Under the pieces are notes generated by a model, which was not told the DNA's origin, searched no databases, and saw only the letters and a list, made by a program, of their open reading frames with translations. Below are positions 36,701-47,384 of a stretch of DNA of 64,000 nucleotides, one piece after another (the first letter of the stretch is position 1; each line of letters begins with the position of its first letter). Source of the DNA: Ailanthus altissimus (lineage: Eukaryota; Streptophyta; Magnoliopsida; Sapindales; Simaroubaceae); NCBI GenBank assembly GCA_946807835.1, contig OX327686.1, forward strand, positions 16,554,001 to 16,618,000, given 5' to 3'. The position numbers were made by a program, and so were the translations under genes.

Positions 36701-37895
36701 CATTTTTGTAAATGTAAATGTGCTAAGTAGCACTCTTTTTGCTTTCTGTATAGTAGTTCAAGGCTTGTGTTGTTCATATTTTTATAAGCAATAAGAGGTC
36801 TCAATATTATAATGATCGTTTTACTTTTTGTTAGTATGTCAGTTTTGTGTTCAAAATGAAATTATTGAGCTGAGTTGGATTTGGTTTTGAGAAGGACCAG
36901 AGGTTTTATTTGGTAGTATGGAGAAGCAGTTTGAAATAGAAGTGCAATTTCTTTGCAGGTTTTGTATTGAATTTTCAGAAAAATAGGGAAAACTCTGCTC
37001 ATTTTTTTAAAAAAAATTAAGAAATCATTTTCATATATATTCCAAGATTTTCTCAGTAATAGCAAGAACTAAAAAGGGGTTCACCTCACAGAATTTCTCA
37101 ACTTACACAGTTAAATTTTGATGAACTTCCATCGAGGTGCCCGACAGGGCAGCTGAGATCTACAGTAAAAGGTCTCAAGGCGGGTCTTGTCTTACAAAGG
37201 ACTAAGTTTATTAAATATTAAAAAGATATGGTAATTAAGCGCACATATTGAGTTCAAGTATTAACCCTAGAAAATAAATTTAGTTCATGGCTACAAGAGA
37301 ACAATAGTAAAAATAATAATAAATCATGATACAATCAATAGCAAACTGATATAGACGTCGAATTTGTCTTCATTGCACTGTCTAAGAAACTCTTGATGCC
37401 GAAGAATACCTTGAATCTCTCTCTAAGGTTGCTTCAATTAAACTTCAACTGTTCTCCAAGACTTATGCTCTGTATTATTCATGTTTTAGATGTGTCTTGG
37501 GTCGTTTTTAAAGTCTGGGGACGAATAGTCTTTTATAGAGATTGACATGATCTTAAAAATTTTAATTCTCGTAGGATTAGGACTCGTACTACAGTTAGGG
37601 CGCTGGTCTGTTGTCACTGGGGCGCTGGGTATAAACAGCATCACTGCTGGAGCGGTGAAGATATGGCGCTGGGGCGCTGGCCTGTCGCTAGCGCGATGAC
37701 GATCTAGAGCTAGGGTGCCAATCTGTGACTTAAACAGGTCGATTTTTTTTATTTTCTTATTTTGATCACTGTTTTAACGCTAGAGCAACATGTTCATATT
37801 TTGAAAACTTGACATTTTAACTATCTATTCTCATAAAATAATAAAATATCGAAACAAAAACTTGATAAAATATATGACAAAATATATCCTTATCA
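33762..37895 (+). mobile_element. Solo LTR, family B, copy 2, interrupted by a family C LTR
   Basis: Bounded by the perfect 5-bp repeat ATAAG (33757-33761 and 37896-37900). Left part 33762-34410 and right part about 37197-37895 together match copies 1 and 3 end to end. The first two bases are TA instead of TG. The interruption at 34411-37196 is a different LTR. Confidence 0.83.
34411..37196 (+). mobile_element. LTR unit, family C, copy 1 (possible Tekay/Del-type solo LTR)
   Basis: About 2.8 kb starting TGTAATATCTAATCCC and ending TCTTACA. It contains GACCCGGCCGGTATATT followed by GGGGGCGTGTCACG, and the block CACTCACTGAGCTCC near 36570, a pattern I associate with long LTRs of the Tekay/Del chromovirus branch (from memory, not verified). 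The flanks AACAA and AAGGA agree only partly, so the TSD is not established. A reverse-oriented relative is at 60019-62331. Confidence 0.65.
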
Positions 37896-38628
37896 ATAAG
37901 CATAATGGGTCTAACGATTAACAAGCAACTTAAACAATTTAATTTTCTAAGCAATTATGATTTATAATTCATAATTTATGATATTAATACTAGAATTGCT
38001 AAATGCTAAATGTTAATAATTATTTAAAAATTATTAAATAAAAAACTAAAGCAAAAACAAAAAAATTAGTGAGTATAAACTTATTGGCTAGTGGCTAGAA
38101 ACCGATGACACTATGACAGGCGGCTGGAGGCTAAAAACAGGTGATAGGCAATTGGAGGCTGTGAATGGGCAACTGAGACGTGAACAACCTCTAAGTTGTA
38201 GGCTTCGCGACGGTGTTAACTTGTTCTGGCTGGAATGACATGGCAGAGAGGCGTGCTGTGGTTGGAACTAGCGATGGAAACCGGTGAAATAAGTGAGACT
38301 ACGAGAGATAGAGGTTGATAGACACAGAAGAAAGTGAAATTAAGGTTTTTTTTTTTTTTAACCTATTTTCAAGTATGCGTATATATATATATATAAATAA
38401 TTTTGGTGTAGCTAATTTCATAATTATATTTCTTTTTGATTAATGAAAACGTAATATATCATTTTTTTAATTATTTTTAATAAAAAAAACTGAATTTTCA
38501 GTTTGTTTCTGATTATTTGTATAACCAAACTTAAAAATGAAAACTAAATAATTTTTCTCCCCGTATAAAATCGAATTTAACCGATGATTTATTCTATTTT
38601 CGATTTTTGTCCGCCCATAATTATATTT

Positions 38629-39123
38629 TTTTTCCCAACAGCATGTAGAGCAAAGTAACCGAGTTATTGTGGAAAGTTTTATCACTGAAGGAAAAGGAGT
38701 ATTATCAATTACCTCCCTTGTGGTTTGGAAAAATTAATTAGATGGTTAAAATTAAAAAAATAAGCGCTTATCTCCCTTTTTTAATATTTTGTTCATTTGC
38801 AACAACCTAACATAGTCTTATAAAAATATTTATTTGTCTATTATTTTTATGACGAAAAGAAAACAAGTGCGCCTCTTTTCTCAATCTATTTTTTTCCTTG
38901 TGAAACTTCTTTTCTTTTCTCCTCAAACAAACTTTTTTTTTTTTTTTTGTAAGTATCTGATTGAGTAGGGTTTTGTTCTCAAAATCACGCACTAAGATTT
39001 TTGGTAAGAGATTGTGTTAAATACAAATTTGGTAGAAATTTTATTGGTCTCCAGTCCACACCTTATTTTTTTCCGTTCTCTTAAAATATTAATTTATTAA
39101 CCCATTTATCCACTGACCACCGC
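38629..39123. other. AT-rich intergenic sequence
   Basis: No gene seen. A poly-T run lies at 38933-38948. A segment near 38745-38785 is weakly inverted-similar to 41640-41690, hinting at another element around the next one, but I cannot define it. Confidence 0.3.
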
Positions 39124-39129
39124 CAATTG

Positions 39130-41404
39130 GGGGTATTAACACTGTTACCCCCTGAGGTTTAAATAATTTTCATTATAATAACAATTATTGTATTAATTAC
39201 ACTATAACCCCTCTACCAACCCTCCATTTACTGCTGTTTGTTGACTGTTAAGACCAAATAAAAAGACAAAAATACCCTTATATACTTTAAGCCTACTGCA
39301 TTAACTGACTAATTCTATTTTTAAGATATGGCTACTTCACTTTTAACTAAAGTAATATTTTTTTTAAAAAAATCTTTTAGTTAAAATATTCAAACCCATT
39401 TAATGAAAAACATATAAATATTAATAAAATTACAAGTCAGACAAAAAAAATAAAACAAAAAAAAAGTGTCTATTTACTAAAATTTATCATAGGTTTTTCT
39501 TTATTTAATAGGCATTGTCTATATTTGTACATTTAATTTAATATTAGAAAAATATTAGAGCTTTCTCTAAATTTTTCAGGCCATCAAATAATTAAATAAT
39601 TTATTTTATTGTATGCTATTAACAACTATAAACCAAAATTGTTCAAGATAGTTATTTACTTGAAGAACATAAACTAACTATAGTTTCATCTATTTACTTG
39701 TGTATATTTGTATTCACAACTTAAATCTTGAATAAACTACTTTTAAGGTTACTTTAAACAGTAACAAAAGCACACAACAATTAGATTGACATAAGAAAAA
39801 ATAAAATAAAATATGCAAAAAAAAAAAAGTATTCCGATACCATTTAATTAGACAATACATTCAATATAACACAACTAGACTATTGATAAATAGCATCTTT
39901 ATAATATTAAGTTTATGAGAATGTTAATATTACAAATTGATTTATAAAATTTCATATAATGATAATTTGTATAAATAAGAATAATAAAAAAAACATAAGT
40001 TTCTACGTGTTGGACTGATGAAATTTAGAAATACATCAACACATGAACTAAAAAATCTTTTGAATAGCTTTTTATTAATGCAAATAAAATATGAGAGGGT
40101 GACAACATAAGGATTTTAAACAAATTTTTTTTAAAGCTTTTCAATCATAAAACACGACCATTCACTATTTATTAAATCAGCAAACCGGCCATCAAGACAT
40201 GAGAAATGGGCCTTAAAAAAGTTTATTTCAACAAAATTGTCCATTTACTTAAATGCGCAAATGTTGTCAACAAGAGTTAATGAGAGTTGGTAGAGGAGGT
40301 TATCGTGCAATTAACACAATATCTATTATTACAGTGCAAATTGTGCAAACTTCTAGGGGTGATTGTGTTAATACCCCTAAATACTAGACTTAGTACTAGC
40401 TAAATTTGAGTAGTCAAGTCATGATAATTTGTATACTAGACAAAATTGGGAAACAACTTTTTCGTACTAAATGCCGCAACGCTGGAGCATCTTGTTTGGG
40501 CATTGGGCATTGGGCATTTGGTGCCGCGATTCTCAGGTTCTATTTGGGGCGTTGCAGCGTCTACAACCTGGTGCCGCAACGCTCACATCTAGGCACTGCC
40601 ATTTGCGTTTTCGCATTCTTTCGCGTCTGTCTTTGATCCTTGTGTACCCAATGCACTTGACTTGCTCTCCAAATTATATCTCGATGATTTTTAATCAACT
40701 TTCTTATAAATATTTTATAATAAAAAAAATTTTGATTAATTTTTATTAGCTAAAAAGACAATGAATGGACGAAATTACCCTTATAAATAATATAACTCAA
40801 AAAATTGTACTTTAAGCCATAAAATTAATTTTAAAAAATATTGTTATAGTCCAAAACGATATGAAAAAATACTCTATAAATTGATAACAAGCAATTTTGT
40901 GAATTAATCCATATAAAAAGTATAAAAATAGTGAAAAATAATGAAATCGAAGACAAAAAATAATGGACAAAGTTTAGAATTCCTCGCACCTTGAATGCGA
41001 GACGCAGGGATGGACCTTGAGCCCCACCACGCACGCGCGGCGTAGGGTGAGGAGGGGCCTCCACCCCCTTGCTCCGATCTCATGCTCGTAGCGTAGCGTG
41101 AGAAAGGGCGACCATGTTATTAGGATGCGGCCTTAACCTTCTTCTCTAGATTTTTTTTACTGAATTTTGCTAATTTACAACTTAAACCTCTAGGGGTGAT
41201 AGTGAAGTAGCCGTATCCTAAAAGTAGAATGAGTGAGTTAACGCAGTAGGCTTAAAGCAAGTAAGGGTGTTTTTGTCTTTTTCAGCCAACAAATAGCAAC
41301 AATTAACAAAGGATTGGTAGAGAGGGTTACAGTATAATTAACACAATAGCCGCCATCATAGTACAAATTATGTAAACCTCAAGGGGTAACAGTGTTAATA
41401 CCCT
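39130..41404. mobile_element. Terminal-inverted-repeat DNA transposon, non-autonomous
   Basis: The left end (39130 to about 39350) begins GGGGGTATTAACACTGTTAC. It is the inverted counterpart of the right end (about 41185-41404), which ends AACAGTGTTAATACCC. The arms are about 220 bp and match through a GGCTACTTCAC block at the inner edge. CAATTG flanks both sides (39124-39129 and 41405-41410). A second right-type end lies inside at about 40180-40378. No coding region is preserved, and the superfamily is uncertain. Confidence 0.6.
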
Positions 41405-41410
41405 CAATTG

Positions 41411-41686
41411 CTAGCTATCTCATTACATCAATTCATTTTTTTTAGAGTTTTAATTTTAATTTGATTGTATTTGTCATTAGATGACAACTTAAGTGACACT
41501 TAGCTTAGTCTAAATCATTAATTTTTCTTCTTCTTAATTTTGAAAGAACGATGCATAATATTTAAAGATAAGGGAAAGAATATATTTTTCTTTTCAAATT
41601 ACTAGCATACCTTTAAAACTGTTAGATGCCATTAACGAGAGATGTCAAGAGAGAGGTAAATGCTTATTTTTTAATTTTGACTCTCA
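41411..41686. other. Short intergenic spacer between two transposons
   Basis: AT-rich, no gene or site recognised. Confidence 0.3.
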
Positions 41687-42331
41687 TACTAAAATGGAAA
41701 ATTTTATAAATAGCCCTTAAATTTTATAATAATGTTTTTTAACCAACTCATAATCCTCTATTTTTTTATTCGATAAACTTCTCATAATATCACATTTATA
41801 CCCTAAATAAAAAATATAAGCTTTCTCTCATTTCTCTCTATCGAACTAAAAATTATATTATTGGACGGACATTTTTGAAGTTGATATTACGTAGATCGAG
41901 TGTTGTCCAACATATTTGTCACTTCAAATCAAGAAAATACCCAATTCTTGTAAGTTTTTTTAAACCTTTTTAAAAAATTTAATATTTGTTAGAAATTAGA
42001 TAAAAAAATTGCATTTGAAGTTAGAAACATGTGTTATTGATAAATTAAACATAAAAATTGAGTTAAAATGGTGTAAAAGATGTTAAAATCCAGTTTAAAA
42101 AAATGACTTTTTTAGTATGTTTGGCTGAAAGCAGACGACGGCCGATAGGCGACCCACCGCCATTTATTTTTGGCAATCTCCGTGCAAATCCTTTTGTATT
42201 TATTTTCTCAAATTTTTAGAATGCGACCTTCTTAAGTGATTTATAAAGTACTGTCCATACAATATTGCCCCATAGATAAACTCATCAAGGTCGTCCACTA
42301 AACATAGTATAAAATTTTAAATCCCACTACA

Positions 42332-44300
42332 TGTTAGGATTTATGCTTACATGTCATCCCATTATCTATAAATATTCAATGATAGTATTTATAACATTAT
42401 TATTTCTAATAAAATTGTTAATATTATTTATAATACATGGTGAGATGCTTGTAACGTTTCAGACATTATATAATCTGAAAGAGTTCAGATATGGTCTAAA
42501 TGAGTTTAGATTAGTGCTAAGAGTTAGCACAATAATAGAGTTAGCGAAATCTAAACAGTTAGAGTCTTGTCTGAAATGGGACAATGACCTGAGAATATAT
42601 TTATAATGACATAGCTGCAAAAAATTGCAGATGGTGTTAAGAAATGTCATTATGCAAATATGTTCTCAAACATGATATTCCTGATCTAATTTCATCTATG
42701 CAGATCTATCAGTGGAACCCATTAATATAGATTACTATATGTCTATATCTGGATGGTCCAGATGGTTATTTTTAGCAAACTATGAGCTTAGTGGAAGCTC
42801 GTATAGACATACAGGTATTCAATAAGGACTGAATATTGAATAGACTCACAAAGAGCTCCCATAGACATCTCATAAAGTCGTCAATGGAATGTCTTCCGAG
42901 TTTAGTAGTATTTGTAGTTCTTTGACCTGAGCGCCATAGAGAGCTTATAAGTGATCCACCATACTTTGATTCTACACATAGCAGAGACCTTTCATGGTCT
43001 GACCGCTGTGTGTCGCTGGGTATGATTCGATGCTCATAGAGTCCGCTGTGCGTAGATATGGGATCCATCAACTCATATGAGTGGGTTGTATATCCTGATG
43101 CTCCAAGATGGTATTCTAGAAAGTCTTGTGGCTACAAGCATAAACCTCAAAAAATATATTCCGAAGAGATAAACAATATCACAAAAATATTTGTGGATAT
43201 TGTTTAAGAAAATATAAATCTGGAGACAAGTTAATGATTGAGCAATAGAGATTTGACGGTAATGATCTATATCTCTGCTCTTCCAAGATATAAATGATGG
43301 AGGGATTATACAAATATGCAATAACCTTAACTTGCATGGTCTAACGCACTGATTTATAATATCCGTAACATGTGTATGAGCCATTATTCACGGATGTATA
43401 GAGGAGCTTCATATAACAAATTAAGTATGGACCTAGAGAGTCTCACAATATGAAGTGTACTCATTGAGCACTGGGGTAGCGGACTGGATTAAATAATTTG
43501 ATCCAATAAATTTCAGTAAAATAGAATAATTATTTTGGGATTCTTAGGGATGTACATTTGTCAAGACTTAATTGTTAAGTACATTATTGAATTAATTAAC
43601 AAGAGTTGTTAATTAATATAATGTTGACAAGTGGTAAACTTTGTTCCATAATTTGATTTTACCTTAGTTTTACCATTTAACCTTGGTAGTAAAAATAGTA
43701 AGGTAAAAAGTAATTATTCAAAATTATTTTGAATAATTAAATTAGATATTATTATTATATTATTAGATAATATGATAATATATTAATCATGACCATTGTA
43801 TTTTAATATAATGAGGGTCCTAGATGTTGGCCAAAAAAATTATTATATTTGTTAGATAATGATTTATTTAGGTGGCCATTATTTTAGTGCTTAATAAATT
43901 AATCCTAAGTGAGAGATCAACAACTAAATTAGTGGAGCACTTATTTTTGTTTTATCAAAAGGTATTGAATAACAAAAACAAAAGATTAAGCTAACAATTG
44001 AATTGATTTCATTCAATTGGAGTAGAATTCGGCCAAGGGAATTGAGAGCTCCATAATCCCACCAAACCATTATGGACTAGAATTGTTCAACAATACACTT
44101 CAAGGTGAGCTCTTCAATTAGATTATTGGAGGACTTAAAGATTTTGTAAAGCTACCTTCATTAGGTAAATGTTATTTATATTTTAATTTTATGTACACAA
44201 TTGTTCATCACATATAAGTTGTATAATAGTTATACTTGAGTATATATGTGATATATATGGTTAAATATGTTAAATTGGGTGAATATGTTAACATATTTCC
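42332..44300 (+). mobile_element. LTR unit, family A, copy 3 (nested in the second MULE)
   Basis: Starts TGTTAGGATTTATGCTTACA and follows the 25000-27175 solo LTR through its shared blocks (GACCTTTCATGGTCTGACC near 42990; AAGTGTACTC near 43450). The right end is uncertain (44294 to about 44360) because no copy of the left flank CTACA was found. Confidence 0.65.
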
Positions 44301-44388
44301 GCTACGTGTAGTAATTTTTAAAATTACGTATATACTCGTATGTCACACACTCGATTTTCACAAAATGGATTATAGAGCTAGAATGGTA

Positions 44389-44895
44389 ACTTAGTTTTTA
44401 GAATTTCCAGCAATATGTATTTAAATTCTTTGAATACAATTTTATTTCTTAAATGGAGATGATAAATATTTTACAAACAACTCTTGTATTAATTCTTATA
44501 AATAATTTTCATAGGATAATTATTTTAAATAACTCTTGTATAAAATAATTATCTTTTCTCCATTTTCTTTTCATTCATTTTTAGCCATCATTGAGAAAAG
44601 AAGAAGAAGAAGAAGAGAGGTAAGAGAAAATTTGTTTTTGTTTTTTCAAGTGTTGAAAAATATGAAAAACCTCTCTTCTTCTTCTTCTCTCAATGATAGC
44701 TAAAAATGAATAAAAAGAAAATGGAAAAAAGATAATTATTTTAAACAAGAGTTGTTTAAAATGATTATCCTATGAAAATTATTTTTAAAAATTAATACAA
44801 GAGTTGTATGTAAAATATTTATCATCTCCATTTAAGAAACAAAATTGTATTCAAAGAGTTTGAATACATGTTGTTGAAAATTCTAAAATTAAGTT
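44389..44895. repeat. Foldback (inverted repeat) element of about 0.5 kb
   Basis: The left arm (44389 to about 44632) and right arm (about 44690-44895) are inverted copies separated by about 60 bases. Matching landmarks are TTTGAATACAATTTT, AAATGGAGATGATAAATATT, ACAAGAGTTG and AGAAGAAGAAGAAGAGAGGT. A transcript would form a hairpin of some 200 pairs. It lies inside the second MULE; no clear TSD was read. Confidence 0.8.
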
Positions 44896-45884
44896 TATAG
44901 CATGGGATCAAAACACAATGCATAAAATAGAATAAACTCAACTTTACTGCATCTGCATTGTCCATCTCTATTAGTTTTAGACGTCCGTACCAATTATCAA
45001 GAAATATGTACGATAATTTTTTACCTCTAAAAAATATGTATCCCACAACCAAGTACCCAATTTTCTATTCAGCTGTTGGGCGGGAGGGTAATCTTGTATT
45101 TCTAGTCCGATGATTAGTACAAACTCCTGCCAGCAAAATCGGATGAATTTTTTTCCTATGTAAAACCATATCTCATCGTGTAAATTGGAGGTAATGCACC
45201 TCACACAATAATAACTCGTGCACCAAAATACCGGAGAAGGTCAAATCTGGTATATCTAAGAAATGTCCTATACACGTCTACCTAAATAATGCCTTTTGAT
45301 TTTGTTAGTTTTTTTCTTTATATTTTTTAAACCTCATATCTTCAAATAAGCCATCATTGATGCACGAAAAAATATATGCTCTGAAAGTCTATATTGTTTT
45401 GATACGTTATTTTTTTTATAACAATTAAGAAAATAAATAAAATTATTAAATTAATATTATTAACAAATAACAAGCATACATGTTAACTAACATACAATAT
45501 TATTTTAAAAAAATCACAAATAATATAGATTAATTCAATAAACATAAAAGGGAAAGAGAAATTAAACACTAACATATTAATCAACATATTATAATAATTA
45601 ATTAAATTAATTTTTTTGATATATAATTAATTACAAAACAATGTATTAAATAAATAATGTTATAAAAAAATAAAATTATTATTACTTAAATTAATCATTT
45701 AACAAATAACAATATGGTTTCAAAAAATGAACATATAATATTAATCAACTTACTAATTAATTAATTGCTTGATAGAATTAAATGGAATTTTATTTAATTT
45801 AAATAAAATTACATTTAATTTTTAAAAATAGAATTAAATTATATTATATTTAATTTTAAAAAAAATTATAATTGTGCCACATGG

Positions 45885-46080
45885 CAGCCTATGAAGGCAC
45901 CAAGTGGTGCAACAGTGCAGTATTGCGGACTCTATGAGATACGTTATTGGGCGCATCTTGGAGCCATCTTAGGCCTACGGTACGCGCCTGAGATGCGCTC
46001 TTTAGTGCATCTTGGGCTCGAGATGGCCCTGAGATTAAAGAAAACCAGGCGACAGTCGGCCACTGTCTAGTTCCGACAAA
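45885..46080. other. GC-rich islet in the right MULE arm
   Basis: A locally GC-rich block rich in short palindromic words (GCGCATCTT, GATGCGC) within very AT-rich sequence. It occupies the same relative position as islets at 6880-7015 and 33068-33165 in the other MULE. The short open frame across it has no supported product. Confidence 0.5.
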
Positions 46081-46508
46081 TACAAACAAAATTTTTATTT
46101 TTTTTTATCTATTTTCAACGTTTCTTACACCATTCTAACCTATTTTTCACATATAATTCATTAATTTCACCTATTTCTAACTTCAAATGTAAATTCTAAC
46201 TAATTTCTAAAAAGATTAAGATTTTGAAAAAATTTACTAAGAATCGACCAATTTCTTAATTTGAAGTGACAAATATAATATATAAGACTTAATTTATACA
46301 ATGACAACTTTAGAATTTTTTATTTAACTAAATTTATAAAAGTTCAAATTCTCCGATAGAGAGAATTGAAAAATAGTTCAATTTTGATTTTAAATAAAAT
46401 TGTCCATACCTAAAAAATTTGGTTAATAAAAAATAGTGATTTCACATTTGATTAAAAAGAATAATAGTAAAATGTGAGTGCTATTTATGAAATTTTCCCA
46501 ACTAAAAT

Positions 46509-47003
46509 ATCTTCACAACTGCAGGGGAGGGAATGGATAACACTCACTCCTAAAGAAAATGAAATTTGAAATTAGTTGTTAAATGGAGGCGAATCAACAT
46601 AATTTTAAATAAATGCAGATTTAATTTAAGAGGAGAATTATACAATTCCGACGGAGCATTAAACAATTATTGCTTACATTCATGTTTAGCGCTTACAGGC
46701 GGTATTAAGCTTAAGCATTTCGTGCGCACCACCGACGCAAGATACGCCCATTTTGGTGAGCTCCTTCACAGATTCTCACATTTTACAGTTAACAGGCAAC
46801 AGCTGAGTCAAAAAGGCAAAGCATGAAATAATGCTACTTTCCCACAAAACACAAAGCACCAAAACACAAACTCCACCGATCAAACCACTGCTCTAGGCAG
46901 AAAATGGAAATGCTCGTCTTTTAGACCCCAAAAAAGCCCTGAGGTTTCATACGAATAAAGAGAAAGAAGTTCATATCTTTTGGAGTTACTTCTTGAAACC
47001 ACC
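46509..47003 (+). other. Upstream region and probable 5' UTR of the DUF3511 gene
   Basis: Begins directly after the MULE target copy. The transposon end is therefore only about 0.5 kb from the DUF3511 start codon, and the usable proximal promoter is confined to this stretch. I could not assign a TATA box with confidence. Confidence 0.4.
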
Positions 47004-47384
47004 ATGGAGGATTTCAGATCCAAATCATGCGGTGATGGAAGAATGCAGGTGGATAATTACTACGGCCCAACAACAACAGGACCTTCCTCTCATGGCATCA
47101 ACAGGATGCAAGATCTCAGGTGTTACAGTGAGAACTATGCGTCTTCAGTGCCTCCAATACCAACCCAACAAGCCCAAAACAACGATGTGAAGTTCAAGAA
47201 AGGCAAGTCAACAAATGGGTCGTCTTCAAAAAGTTGGAGTTTTAACGATCCGGAGTTGCAGAGGAAGAAGAGGGTTGCTAGCTATAAGGTTTATACTGTT
47301 GAAGGGAAGGTTAAAGGGTCTTTGAAGAAGAGTTTTAGGTGGATTAAGGACAGGTACTCTAAAATGGTTTATGGGTGGTGGTGA
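47004..47384 (+). CDS. DUF3511 domain protein
   Basis: Small plant-specific protein of unknown biochemical role, 126 residues, encoded without introns. The start ATG at 47004 has an excellent context (ACCATGGAG); the upstream in-frame TTG is not a plausible start. The N-terminal half is low-complexity and polar (RMQVDNYYGPTTTG, then SYSEN-type and Gln/Pro-rich sequence). The C-terminal half is the conserved domain: KSWSFNDPELQRKKRVASYK, VYTVEGKVKGSLKKSFRWIK and DRYSKMVYGWW, ending exactly at the stop as in the family. The domain is basic and ends in a conserved aromatic motif. The gene is convergent with the kinase gene, about 2.2 kb apart (stop to stop). Nothing suggests damage, so it is very likely functional. 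Confidence 0.93.
   Translation: MEDFRSKSCGDGRMQVDNYYGPTTTGPSSHGINRMQDLRCYSENYASSVPPIPTQQAQNNDVKFKKGKSTNGSSSKSWSFNDPELQRKKRVASYKVYTVEGKVKGSLKKSFRWIKDRYSKMVYGWW

Larger units (their letters stand above)
33493..38620. mobile_element. hAT-like non-autonomous element, split by nested LTRs
   Basis: Left end TTATGGGTGAGCAC with repeated AACCGAATCGGCC blocks; right end inverted TTATGGGCGGACAA with AATCGAATTTAACCG. Flanks TTATAATA (33485-33492) and TTATATTT (38621-38628) agree at six of eight bases, as an old 8-bp hAT TSD might. Without the solo LTR at 33762-37895 the element is about 1 kb. The short GGGTGAGCA tip with AACCG-rich sub-terminal repeats is typical of plant hAT MITEs. No transposase is present. 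Confidence 0.55.
41696..46499. mobile_element. Second Mutator-like element with long inverted termini
   Basis: Flanked by TACTAAAAT (41687-41695) and AACTAAAAT (46500-46508), a 9-bp TSD with one difference. The left end GGAAAATTTTATAAATAGCC matches the reverse complement of the right end. The similarity continues about 450 bp through CACTTCAAATCAAGAAA and GAAGTTAGAAA blocks to a GC-rich islet. The 6608-33462 element has the same tip style, so the two are related families. Inside are an LTR unit and a foldback structure; no transposase is visible. Confidence 0.82.

Noticed and set aside
40406..40749. Overlapping frames in a GC-rich block
   Set aside because: GC-rich repeat words inside a terminal-inverted-repeat transposon; two frames are open because of composition and no domain is recognisable.
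45889..46089. 66-residue minus-strand frame in the GC-rich islet
   Set aside because: It lies in a MULE terminal arm, and the corresponding islets of other arms have no such frame.
6608..46499. Repeat clusters as CRISPR arrays or bacterial islands
   Set aside because: The repeats are transposon arms and LTRs in a plant nuclear genome with spliced genes; there are no regularly spaced identical short repeats.
46980..47003. Upstream TTG start for the DUF3511 protein
   Set aside because: The ATG at 47004 has a strong plant start context and the family N-terminus begins there.
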